A DNA stretch of 64,000 bases from contig NC_044927.1 in the NCBI RefSeq assembly GCF_003576645.1, positions 13,387,736-13,451,735 of the forward strand. The letters are read 5' to 3'. Positions 43,530-52,806 of the stretch are shown here, in pieces. The notes under the pieces are model-generated. The model was not told the DNA's origin. It was given only the letters and a program-made list of their open reading frames with translations, and made no database searches. Both the position numbers and the translations under genes were made by a program. The first letter of the stretch is position 1. Each line of letters starts with the position of its first letter. Source of the stretch: Ipomoea triloba (taxonomy: Eukaryota; Streptophyta; Magnoliopsida; Solanales; Convolvulaceae).

Positions 43530-45041
43530 GTTTCCACACTTAGACCTTGCTTGTCCTCAAGCAAGCATACATTACTAATCTCTAATCATGTAAGCACCAA
43601 GAATAGTTCTTTTCTTCATTGTTAATTGATCAAGTGATGTGTGGGTGTTCGGAGTTGAGTGGGTGAAATTCCCTACACTATCTACCAAGACCGCTAAACT
43701 CATGCCAACCAAATGTAAGAAATATGCTAAGGAAGTGAGGTCTCAGGAGACGGTTATAACGCGAAAATTTTTTTGCTCACACCTTTCAAGCATGCAAGTA
43801 ACAAAAATAGGTTTCACCTTGTATTTTCTAGCGGCCTCCAGCCGATCCGACTAGTGGGAACGATGTGCATCCCTCGGCCAATTTCCATCCAAAACGCCAA
43901 AGCCCCTTTGCATAAAAATAAGTGAGGGCAGGGACATGGACCGCTCATCGCCATGGCTTGGGCGATCACTCTATTTTCTCACTTCCTAGGATAACGTCAT
44001 CAGGCGACCCGACTTCACATGGAGCTCCATGCTTTTATGAAGACAGTGCAATTGGTGCCTGAATCCTAGCGAAGCGGCTCACCTCCTCTCTATTTTCTCA
44101 TCTTTCAGGATTTCTTCGGGGTAACCGACTTCACATGGATCTCCATGATTTTTTGAAGACGGTGCAATAGTTACCCCGTATCCAGACTAGATGGCTCACC
44201 TCGATTTTATCTCTAGGAATGGCCTTTTGCCTTTTTACTTTTCTCCATATCAACCCCTCATGCCTTTTTCTAGGGATTAAGGGATTTTTCCCTCTAAGCT
44301 CACTTATAGGCTCACCTTTTGCCCATGTCCTGCTAAGATTAGTTCAATTTTCGGGCTTCGCAATTCTTCTCTTTCTAAAACTCAAAGGATTCACACTCCC
44401 ACAGTCGAGTGATCCTTGACTGAGTCCAAACAAAATACAAGGTGAAGAACATGCAAGCACACATAAAATTTTCAATTTTGGGTCAAATTGTGCAAATTGG
44501 TGCAAAGTGTAACTTCCAAAGCATATTTAGAACATTCAATTTTGGCACAAGGTTAGGAATCCTCCTAGATAGTATTGGCAATGACACGACCTCTAGTTCC
44601 TAAACCTTATCATTCAATCAATCAATTATTTCAAGAGACATACACCCTTTCCACACTTAGAAGTAAACATCGTCCTCGATGTTTCCATAAGGAACAGAGG
44701 AAAGAGGATATATGCTCAAAGGGTTCTAGACACCCCTTTTCCACACTTAAAAGTGTGAACTGGGCTGAAACAATTCTAATAATTAGATCACATCCGACAC
44801 AACAATATTTATGCAACTCGTCATGTGTGATTCAAGCAAATAAAGCAGTTAAATCAACAGGGCATCAAAAAGGGATAAAAGAAGTACTCACAATGTGCAT
44901 CCCTATTAAAATTTGTGCAGTCTATGCTTGCCCTTCAAAATTTTGGTTAGAGTAAAGGTAAATAAATGAAGAATTGAAATTATACCTTTCAAGATTGGTT
45001 TTCTTGGATGGTGCGGAGTGGTCTCTTCTTCTCCTTATTTG
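43530..45041 (-). other. A 3' non-coding region with PPT
   Basis: No gene. Next to the LTR (minus strand) is the polypurine tract AAGTGTGGAAACTT (43530-43544), preceded by the hairpin GCTTG-AGGA-CAAGC (43551-43564). A second hairpin/purine unit, CATCG-AGGA-CGATG plus CTAAGTGTGGAAAGG, lies at 44651-44681, and a third AAGTGTGGAAAAGG at about 44736. Between them two modules with CATGGAGCTCCATG and CATGGAGATCCATG centres (about 44000-44060 and 44120-44190) repeat the layout of the E and C 3' regions. Short frames here are not conserved. Confidence 0.65.
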
Positions 45042-45087
45042 TGGGTTGCCTCCCATGAGCGCCACGTTTAACGTCTTTGGTTAGACG
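45042..45087 (-). promoter_or_regulatory. Double-hairpin motif after A downstream ORF
   Basis: Read on the minus strand: CGTCT-AACCAA-AGACG, a GTTAAACGTGGCGCT linker, then TGGG-AGGCAA-CCCA. It lies about 150 bases after the stop of the ATHILA ORF-1-like frame, so element A carries one copy after each ORF. Confidence 0.75.
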
Positions 45088-45237
45088 AAACGTGCAAAAC
45101 AAGACATAAACACCAATATAACCAAAATATAAACAAAAGTAAAAACAAAAAGATTGTCCACAATCATAGTTTTAGAATTATCCAACACAGATCATCATCA
45201 TCATTTTTCTTTTCTTTTCTCCAGTGCTCTTCTCTCT

Positions 45238-46495
45238 TCACGTCCTCTTGATGTCCTTGATCTCCCTTGCAATCTCTTCCAATTTCTGCATCTGCTCCAA
45301 GTGCAGTTGATATTGAAAGTTCTTAAGTGATCTCCAATCAGTAACTGGGGTAAACCAACTAGGGATGTTGAAACTTGCAGGGTTGGAAGTTTGCTCCTCG
45401 GTTTGTGGTGGGGGTACAGACGGTCCAGGCTCACGAGGTGGTGGAGAATACATTAAAGAGTCCAAGGGCGAATACATCTCATTTGAAGATGGGGAAAGGA
45501 ATGACATCAGCGAGGGTGTGAACCCCGGAGATATCATTGGCGTGTCGGCATGGTCTCCCGCCATCTCATGATCTTCCCTCGTTCGCGCCAAATACCTTAA
45601 GTTAAGCTTTGCGACGTCCTCGGGAGATAGAGGAACAATGTTTGCTCCTTGCAGCCTGTGTTCAAACCAATGTATTTTCATTTGATGACCTAGAGAGACA
45701 CACAGTCTCGTCACCAATGGGCCTATGAAAATCGCCCTCGCTGACTCTTGCTGTTGTGCAATGAGCAAGTTCTTGCAAATTGAGCTCATATTCACCGAAT
45801 GGCCTGTGTCCATACTCCAAAGTATGAATAGCTCTGCCTTGGAGACTCGGTCATACGTCTCTGACCTGCCTTCCCATGAGTGTGCAATTACCTTCCACAA
45901 GACTTTTAGATCCTCCCTTACGATTTGAGAAACTCTTACTCTCGACCCAACCCATTCAACTCCCGGCCTTGCGGTCATTGACCAATACTTTCTTGGGATG
46001 TCTCTATCTCCAAAGTGGTGCCTTAGCCTTCGATACTAGTGCTTTGACTGGTCATCTTCCTCATAGAATCCTAGGAGAGCACCCAAGCGATTGGCCGAAA
46101 TGTGATAATCCTGGTTGAAAAGCCGAAATTTGATAGTCAGGCTGTTGAGATCTCCGGTCACTCCTTCAACATTCAGACTTGCGATAAACTCATGGACCAA
46201 GGGAATGAAAGTATCCTGCCTCCAGCTCAACAAATTATTCCAATAAGGCTCGGTGATTAACCTTTCTAGTCCATACTTACATTCAAAATCTTCTAGAACT
46301 GTCAAGTCGATGTATTTCCACTGCACAATTGGGAAATTCAACAGTTGTCTGTATCGAGCCAGCATGGTTGGTGTCATTAATAGGATTTGATTTCCCGTGG
46401 GTACTTCAATATAGCGAGTATTTGCGTTCCTCGCACTGTTCTCTTCTTTGAAGCCTTCGAGCAATTTGTTGTGCAAGTTCATTTGGAGAAGACAT
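45238..46495 (-). pseudogene. A downstream ORF (ATHILA ORF-1-like), one in-frame stop
   Basis: ATG (MSSPNELAQQIA) at 46495, six bases into the exon after the acceptor TTATAG; a frameshift near 46440 (11 bases shorter than B) leads to the long frame with RYIEVPTG, VQWKYIDLTVLEDFECKYG, HEFIASLNVEGV and IKFRLFNQDYHISANRLGAL. A TAG at about 46036 replaces a Trp codon that is TGG in B, a G-to-A change. The frame then continues to 45238 through ARAIFIGPLVTRLC, a Ser/Pro-rich linker, SWFTPVTDW and a Lys/Glu-rich coiled-coil end. About 420 residues. Same family as 18060-19339. Function unknown. Confidence 0.78.
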
Positions 46496-46500
46496 TTTTC

Positions 46501-47115
46501 CTATAACATAGACAAGCAAAGCATAATACAAGGAAAAACATTTTCCTCTTTAAACATGAATGTGAATCAATATTGCACATTTTAAAGAAAAGATCATAAA
46601 AACTCATTGCATGTAACATCATTTTGATATTCATCGACAATTCTATCATACACATGCAAGGATTAGCTCATTCTATTCCATACTCATCTCATAGTCAAAA
46701 GGTCAACATATGGTCAACTTCATCTTCTTCCTCAAGACTAGCTCAAGGTTGAAAAATGGAAGAAACATGAAAGTTAAAATTGGACCAAATAACAAGTTGT
46801 ATATAACAATGTAGTTCCTAGAGAGTAGGAAAGTTGCAAACTTTGCCCACCATGCTCACTATATCATCAAGGATCTCATCATGACAAGAGAATACCCAAA
46901 TCAAACAATTTCAAGATCTAGTCACAAAGAGATGGTAAAACATGGAATTTCTAGTGTATAGAAGCAATGTAGGCCTATTACAAGTCTATCAAGTCATTTC
47001 ATAACAATATATCTCAAGAAAAATCTCAAACAAGAAAAACCCATGGAGATATGCTTCAAAGAGAGTAAGTTCTTCATTCAAACAAGTAAATAGCAAAAGA
47101 AGAGTATGTTCTTAC
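46501..47115 (-). other. Putative intron before A downstream ORF
   Basis: Minus strand CCAAG|GTAAGAAC at 47115 and TTATAG|GAAAAATG at 46501. B has identical sites (57813 and 57201), and C and E have equivalents. Every copy keeps a canonical donor and acceptor although the intervening sequence has diverged. Confidence 0.62.
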
Positions 47116-47237
47116 CTTGGAAATGACTTAGGAAGATGAAAAGAAGTTGAAAAACTCGGAAGGAAATGCCTTAGAGTTGTGTATTTTCAGCTTGAGGGAG
47201 TCTTAGCTCGTGGTGGTGAAGAAATGAAGCAAGGAAA

Positions 47238-47430
47238 GGGTTTTAAACTACTTCACGCGAAAAGTCCGTGAAATTCTGGTGCCCGTCCTCGCACGTCACC
47301 ACGCGTGGTGGTGGGCGTGGGAGCTCTCTGGTTTAGTCCCACGCCTGCTCACACGCGTGTGAGTGGCGTGGCAGCTTACTGGAATTGTTTCACGCCTGCT
47401 TACACGCGTGGTAGCAGAGGTGGAAGGCGT
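47238..47430 (-). promoter_or_regulatory. A internal promoter-like module
   Basis: CACGCGTG-type palindromes (ACCACGCGTGGT near 47298, CACACGCGTGTG near 47351, ACACGCGTGGT near 47403) followed in the minus direction by GTTTAAAACCC at 47248-47238. In the LTR the same palindromes precede TATATAAATCCC. The transcript would begin before the donor at 47115, run through the intron and express the downstream ORF. Confidence 0.6.
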
Positions 47431-47631
47431 TTTGTGCAAAATTTTACCTTGGTTTCCCTTCCTTCCTTTTCTAATGATGATGATTGTCGATCGATTACGA
47501 GCAATTTCTAACTCTCGAGCTTGTGATCTGTACTTGTTAGCTTAACCAAGGTTATAGAAACATTATTGAAATAACGATAAAGAAAAGCATACTATAGATA
47601 ACAAGAAAAACTTAAGGAAATGTAAGATAAC

Positions 47632-47683
47632 ATTGGGACTGCCTCCCAAATGCGCCATGGTTTTACGTCTCCTGGCCAGACGT
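47632..47683 (-). promoter_or_regulatory. Double-hairpin motif after A ORF-A
   Basis: Minus strand: ACGTCT-GGCCAGG-AGACGT at 47683-47665, beginning only eight bases after the ORF-A stop (47692-47694), then TTGGGA-GGCAG-TCCCAA at 47650-47633. Relative to E (CTTGGG/CCCAAG) both arms of the second stem have changed so that pairing is kept. Confidence 0.78.
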
Positions 47684-47691
47684 AGTGTAGC

Positions 47692-49353
47692 CTATCCTTC
47701 AAGGCACATAGATTTTGGGACCTTACCAAGCGTCCCATGAACTTTAGCTTCAAGGAATGCCCCAAGATGGGTAACATCCTTGAATTCCCACAAGAATAAA
47801 GGAAGAATAACATGCATGATTGGAACAATTCTAGACTCAAACACCCTCCTTAACTCTTCTAGGACGGTGTTGACTTCCTTTTCTTTTTCCTCTCTTTTCC
47901 CCCTAAAGATCTTCTCATTTGTTTCAAACCATATCTCCTCACACTCTTCTTCAATTTCAAGTGTGGTCAACTCTCTCCACTCAACTTTCTCCATAAGATC
48001 AAACGCGAAAGACCTATCATTTCCCACCATCTCTTCCTCACACTCCTTCTCTTCATCACCCCACTCTATTAGATTAGAAAAATCACTCACACTCTCACAC
48101 GAATAGAATGAAGCATCATCCCCTTCACTCACCAACTCATTCTCACCCAAGACAAAGGATTCATCTTCTAAAAAGTTAAAGCAATCATACTCATATTTAA
48201 ACAAAAGAGAATCCTTACAATCATTAATCAATATATCAAAATTTTTCATGGAATCATCCTCCAGAAATTTAAAGCAATCATAATCACATGTAGTAGAAAT
48301 ATTAATGCAAATGGAGTCATCCACACAAGTGTCAAGGGTGTTTGCAATAAGAGCACAAGGATTTTCAAGAAGATTAGCACAAGAAAGATTAGGAATTTTA
48401 CCACATTTTGGCTCTTCATCTCCCCACACTACTTCGATGTCATCATCCTCACTCTCCATCTCTACCTCCTTTTGATTTTCCAATTCGAAGATTGGAACTT
48501 CTTCAAGCACTGGGGCATAACAATCCTCTACTCCTTCAAAACTCTCCTCTTCCTTAGCATTTTCTTTTTCAACCTCTTGTGCAATCCTTGGATGGGCTTC
48601 CAAAGTGGGGATGTCATCTATGATGGTGGAGTTGGCTCGGGACTCATTGATCTTCATGAGCTCCTCCATCATGGATAGCATCTGCGTTTCAACCTCTTCT
48701 AGTGGAATTCCTTCCTTCCGGAGGGTAGCGAGATAGACTTTCAATTCGCTCTTGATTTCGGCTTTTAGATTAGCCGTATCCTCCTTGGCTATCCTCGTAA
48801 ATTCGTCAATTTTTGCTTTTAGAATTTCAATTTCATCGGTGGCCGGTGGAATGTAATTGCAAGGGTTTGTATGGGTATTATATGGGAAAGATGGTGGTGT
48901 TTCAAAGGAATAGGTAGTATTGTTTTCTAGATGAATTTGTGATGGAGGTGGGTAGTAGGTGTTTAGGTGGGAATTGGGGAATGGATTTGACTCATGAGTA
49001 TAGCTTGGGTCGAGTTGTTTCGTCATTTGCACAAGCTTACTCTCTATGTTTTGGGATATTTCTTTGGAGCTTAACGAGTCAATTTCTTGAAAATTGGGTG
49101 ATTGGGAAGGGTAATTTTGTTGGAAATGTGAAGGTGGTGTTTCAAGTGGGTATGGGCGATGATTGTGTGTATGAAATGGATAGTGATATGGAGGTGGTAA
49201 ATGGTGATGTGGAAATGGGTAAGGGTTTGGAGGTGGATAGTGATATGTTGGTGGAGGGTAAGTATAGGTGGAATGGGGGTAATAGGGATATGGTTGGGGT
49301 GGAGTATTTGTATAGGATTGTACTCCATGGTGTGGGTAACCATGGGGATGCAT
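47692..49353 (-). CDS. ORF-A: 553-residue protein replacing gag-pro
   Basis: Start at the conserved Met-His/Asn-Pro-His-Gly-Tyr-Pro-His-His-Gly; B shares this start, while the upstream Mets at 49365 and 49500 are not conserved. Residues 1-165 are Pro/Tyr/His-rich (TYHYPPPNPYPF and similar) and predicted disordered; about 170-245 form a coiled coil (EILKAKIDEFTRIAKEDTAN, then LEEVETQMLSMMEELMKI); about 260-320 are acidic (MESEDDDIEVVW); 345-400 hold two YDCF(K/N)FLEDxS repeats; the C-terminus has WRELTTLEIEEECEEIWF and a hydrophobic PIMHVILPLFLW stretch. No zinc knuckle, no DxGA(S/T) protease, no RT or integrase motif. It occupies the gag slot between primer site and double hairpin. I recognise no known family. 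A structural Gag substitute or RNA-binding protein is only a guess. Open from end to end here; broken in B. Confidence 0.72.
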   Translation of the reverse strand: MHPHGYPHHGVQSYTNTPPQPYPYYPHSTYTYPPPTYHYPPPNPYPFPHHHLPPPYHYPFHTHNHRPYPLETPPSHFQQNYPSQSPNFQEIDSLSSKEISQNIESKLVQMTKQLDPSYTHESNPFPNSHLNTYYPPPSQIHLENNTTYSFETPPSFPYNTHTNPCNYIPPATDEIEILKAKIDEFTRIAKEDTANLKAEIKSELKVYLATLRKEGIPLEEVETQMLSMMEELMKINESRANSTIIDDIPTLEAHPRIAQEVEKENAKEEESFEGVEDCYAPVLEEVPIFELENQKEVEMESEDDDIEVVWGDEEPKCGKIPNLSCANLLENPCALIANTLDTCVDDSICINISTTCDYDCFKFLEDDSMKNFDILINDCKDSLLFKYEYDCFNFLEDESFVLGENELVSEGDDASFYSCESVSDFSNLIEWGDEEKECEEEMVGNDRSFAFDLMEKVEWRELTTLEIEEECEEIWFETNEKIFRGKREEKEKEVNTVLEELRRVFESRIVPIMHVILPLFLWEFKDVTHLGAFLEAKVHGTLGKVPKSMCLEG

Positions 49354-49402
49354 ATAAGCACACATTGGCAAGCTTAAGTTGATTTGATAGAGAAAATTTC
49401 CT

Positions 49403-49490
49403 GCACAAAGCTTAGCCAACAACAAATATTTTGCAACTAAAAGTAGTTGCAAGTGAGCACAAGATATGTTCAAGATAAATAAGCTCACTT
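49403..49490 (-). other. Putative small leader intron and hairpin in A
   Basis: Minus strand GAGAA|GTGAGC near 49486 and TTTGTGCAG|GAAAT at about 49401 would define a ~90-base intron before ORF-A; B has GAAA|GTGAGTAT and ATTGTGCAG|GAAAT at the same places. Inside lies TTGCAACTA-N4-TAGTTGCAA (49431-49452), a 9-bp stem kept in B (60102-60119). It may be a spliced leader, a packaging signal, or both. Confidence 0.45.
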
Positions 49491-49605
49491 CTCTAGTCAA
49501 ATAACGAATATAAGAAAATAAAACAAATAAAAAGAAAGAAAGTAATTCAAGAACTCTTAAAATTCTACTTCAAAGATGTGAACACTATTCAAGACCGTTT
49601 GCCAT

Positions 49606-49622
49606 CCCCGGCAACGGCGCCA
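49606..49622 (-). other. A primer binding site (tRNA-Asp), perfect
   Basis: Plus strand CCCCGGCAACGGCGCCA equals the last 17 bases, with CCA, of plant tRNA-Asp(GUC); read on the minus strand this is TGGCGCCGTTGCCGGGG. It lies three bases inside the 5' LTR and fixes the orientation of element A. Confidence 0.95.
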
Positions 49623-49625
49623 TTT

Positions 49626-50892
49626 TAATGTTGTTAGTTTTAGTGGTGGGGTGTAGGTGATATGGAATGTGATAAAACGAAGAGTCAAGACTCCCTGAGT
49701 GTCGTGTCTCTCAAGGATGGCGAATGGGAACCGAATTAGTGTGTTGGCATCTAAGAGGTTGAAGAGAAAGAGTTACGGGATTTGCTAAGGTTGGATGTCA
49801 TTTGTAGGATGGTTTGAAAGGTTGTGATAAAAATAAAGGAAAAGGTGGAGATCGGGGCTTTAGGTATCTCTATGTGGTCTATCTTTGGATAGGCTTGTGA
49901 GCAAGATGTGGAATAGACTAGGGAGTTCGTGGCACTTCACCAAGTGGCGTCACACTTTGGACTCCCACATCCTCATTCGGTTGGGGCATTTCATCGAACA
50001 CTTTGTCTACCAATCCTCGCGGATCTCGTCCTTTCGGACTAAGAGCGGAGATGTTGGTGAGTTAGACTCATGAGTGGCCGCTATCGCGCACACAGTCACT
50101 TCCTTTGGGTTTGCTACCTAATGTGGCCACAAAAGGTACAAAGCTTGAAGAACATCATCCACACAAGATTATCATCCAACAATCAAGAAAGTCACAATTC
50201 TACTAGCAATAATATTAAACATCCACATAGATTAACCTTGGGGCCACCAATCCCCTATCTAATCTACTCTAACATGCTAAAGAAACAAGAAAAAGAAAGG
50301 AAATCTCAAAGAAACAAATATTAGATTAAGAATTGGAGAGAATAGTTACCACCCTCAAGGAGGGGATCTTTACAACTTTTGTTCTTGAAATTCCAATCTC
50401 TTTCCTTGCTCGTGTATCTAATCTAACCTAGAAGAAAAGGAATTTTCCCCCAAGAAGGGAGAAAACCCTCTACAATTTCAGATCTATTCTATTCTAAATT
50501 GCCTCCCCCCTTCCTTAGGTTTAGGGCAAAAGGGATTTATATAGGTGACAAAGGGGAACAAATTTCCCAAAATGGCCCTTGGTCCGACCACGCACGCTAC
50601 CACGCGTGGTGGTGGGCGTGGGAAGCTACTGGAAAGTTTCCATGCCTAGCCACACGCGTGTGAGGCTGCGTGGGACAATACTGCATTGTGTCTTTGTTTG
50701 TCTTTTGCTCTATTTTAGCCTCAAATCCCTTTCCAACCTGCAAATTACCTAAGAAACTTTCCTAGGATTGATGTTAGAAGATTATAATCACATCTGAGCT
50801 AAAATGCAGGCAATTGTTGTGATCGGATGGCATAACGTTGCATTTCTAATCCATTTTAGACCCTTTTAAAGTACCATTCTTGGTGCTTATCA
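49626..50892 (-). mobile_element. A 5' LTR (right)
   Basis: Ends with GGTGCTTATCA at 50892 next to the TSD; the other terminus is TAATG instead of TGATG, a single change. Palindromes near 50593-50660 and TATATAAA near 50536 as in its partner. The transcript would start left of about 50530. Confidence 0.92.
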
Positions 50893-50922
50893 GTATGGTT
50901 GAATTTTAAACAAGGTATCATG

Positions 50923-50971
50923 CGTCTAGCCAATGACGTAAACTGTGGTGCTGCTTGGGAGGCAACCCAAG
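50923..50971 (+). promoter_or_regulatory. Double-hairpin motif after C gag-pro
   Basis: CGTC-N8-GACG and CTTGGG-AGGCAA-CCCAAG, 20 bases after the restored C gag-pro stop codon (50900-50902). Almost identical to E in the second stem, with a shorter first stem. Confidence 0.75.
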
Positions 50972-51149
50972 GTTTCAATAAATTGTTTTTAAAGTCCTTT
51001 TTATGTTTTTGTTCTAATAATTTGTTACAACCCAATGGTGCATTGTTTTTAAGGAGTAACTTGTAGGATTCGAGACTAACAATGCATTGGAAAAGCCTAA
51101 TTCGGGCATAGGTATAAAGGGAAAGACCAAAACCGGAAGAAAAAAGTGC

Positions 51150-51314
51150 ACCGAGCTGACACGCAGTCACACGTGTGTAGCCGTGCGTGGGATCAAAGAA
51201 GTAAGCCCCCACGCACGCTCACACGCATGTAGCCGTGCGTGGGAACGAGGCAGTAAGCTCCCACGCACGCACACACGCGTGTCGCTGGCGTGAAAGGACC
51301 CCCACGGAATAAAA
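51150..51314 (+). promoter_or_regulatory. C internal promoter-like module
   Basis: Three repeats, about 50 bases apart, of a CCCACGCACGCTCACACGCA-like unit with CACACGTGTG and ACACACGCGTGT palindromes, then AATAAAATCCCCC at 51307. It mirrors the C LTR (palindromes, TATTTAAATCCC) and precedes the splice donor at 51458. Confidence 0.58.
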
Positions 51315-51457
51315 TCCCCCATTCGGCCTTCCCACGCCATTTTGCTCTTCCAACCCTATTTTTTTTCTCTTCTCCACGCAAGGTATACTCCATACTCAAG
51401 GTTTGAACATAGTGTCTTATTTTTACCTTCAAGAAGGGTTAAAACATCACCATCAAG

Positions 51458-52156
51458 GTAATTTCTTATCTTTTAACCATTTATTTTTTAATATCCATGA
51501 GTTTGGGAGATCTTGAATGTGAAAATTTATTCTACATTACCTTGCATGATTTTGAATGATTTGAATGTTTAAATTGGTTTATAATGCTTCATAGAACTAT
51601 CCTTTGATGTTTTCTTTCATTATTGAAGATTGCATTGATGGATTGATATTTATATTTGAGCTTCAAGTGTGAACACCATTGTTGAACAAATGGGTTTGTT
51701 GAATTTCTTGTCCAAATTATGAAATTGATGCTTGAATTGATGAATAAACTTGTTGTAGAACTATTATATGCCATCAATTTGACTTCCCACATGCTACATT
51801 GCCCAAATTGAATTTTCAATTTCAAACCCTAATTTTCGAATTTGGGGAAGAAGATGAAGTTGACTTTTTGAAATTCTTGACTTTTATAGTTGACTTCTTA
51901 TTTGACTATCCAATTGAATTATCTTATGATGATATTATGCATGTGTGTGATAATGGAATGATATTGTTGATATTCTCGTGATAGAATTGTTCCAAATATA
52001 GGGGAAACTATGGCAAAATTTTCGAAAATCCTTAGCCCTATATGTTTGAAATTCATTATCTTGACAAGGAATTTCACATGAATCCAATGGTGACTTTTTG
52101 AAAGATAGTTATTCAAAACCAATTTACCATGAATGTTAATTTCCAAAATTTTGTAG
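51458..52156 (+). other. Putative intron before C downstream ORF
   Basis: ATCAAG|GTAATTTC at 51458 and AAAATTTTGTAG|G at 52156. Donor and acceptor contexts match E (17353-18058), and the interior is clearly homologous as well. Confidence 0.6.
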
Positions 52157-52157
52157 G

Positions 52158-52502
52158 ATGGGACGAGCTAAAGAGATAGCAAAGAAATCAAAACATTATC
52201 ACGAAGAATCCAGCAGGTCACGAGCACGACCTCAAGCTGTAGTTGAACAAGCTCCCAGGAGCGAGGTTCAAGGTCGCTTAGGCACTTGACACCCCTTCAG
52301 CTGACCTCGGTGGATAATTATAAAAGCAAGCAGCTAAGCGTCGGTCGTTACCTTGATGACAATGTTTTAACAGAATTTGGTTGCCTGAATGAGGTGAATG
52401 GACTGATAAGGCACCGTCAACTCCGCCGTCTATTCGAGTGGAGAGGACTTACATTTGCGCCAGTCACGTATGAATTCTTAGCGACATTGGAGATCAGAAA
52501 AG
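52158..52502 (+). pseudogene. C downstream ORF (ATHILA ORF-1-like), 5' part only
   Basis: Starts MGRAKEIAKKSKHYH at 52158; after a one-base shift near 52280 the frame reads GRYLDDNVLTEFGCLNEVNG and RRLFEWRGLTFAPVTYEFLA, matching E. It breaks off at EIR before the N at 52503. The remaining ~300 codons, including the IKFSLF-type block and coiled-coil end, are missing. Confidence 0.75.
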
Positions 52503-52503
52503 N
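52503..52503. other. Single N: probable unresolved gap
   Basis: Left of the N the sequence corresponds to about 18432 of element E (GAGATTAGG region), right of it to about 19450 (TTCCGCCTTTTATTTC). About 1 kb of the downstream ORF is thus replaced by one ambiguous base, as expected from a collapsed scaffold gap. Confidence 0.8.
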
Positions 52504-52806
52504 TTCCGCCTTTATTTCTTTTACTTTATTTTGCTTTACTTTATTTCTGCTTTATGTTATTTACATTCCAACTGCTTTACTTTTATGCACTTTAAATATC
52601 CGCATTTCTATTTTGAATAATTTTGCTTATTTACATGCTTAATTATCTATGTTTATGTTTTACTGCTTTTATATTTCTATCAGCTTACAATAATTGAATA
52701 GCACTCCGAAAACCCTTTTGTATGTTATGTCTCCATTTCTTATAGAGCATCTATAACGGGAGCAGGCATATGCTGGAAGCTAAAGTGTGGAAAGAGGGAT
52801 GCATAC
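52504..52806 (+). other. C 3' non-coding region, first part
   Basis: Homologous to about 19450-19792 of E, including GCTAAAGTGTGGAAAGAGGG, up to the B insertion after GCATAC. No gene. Confidence 0.7.

Larger units (their letters stand above)
42252..50892 (-). mobile_element. Element A: non-autonomous LTR element with a non-gag ORF, TSD GTATG
   Basis: Bounded by LTRs 42252-43529 and 49626-50892 with a perfect 5-bp duplication GTATG at 42247-42251 and 50893-50897. On the minus strand: perfect tRNA-Asp primer site, ORF-A (553 residues, open), double hairpin, CACGCGTG palindromes, intron, ATHILA ORF-1-like ORF with one stop, second double hairpin, structured 3' region, polypurine tract. No gag, protease, reverse transcriptase or integrase motif. 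The LTRs differ at few positions, so the insertion is fairly recent and later than C. Confidence 0.92.

Noticed and set aside
48939..49382. 147-codon plus-strand frame
   Set aside because: Antisense of the Pro/Tyr/His-rich part of ORF-A. Codon bias there leaves the opposite strand open; the counterpart in B (59738-60025) is not conserved as protein beyond that expected from the sense strand.
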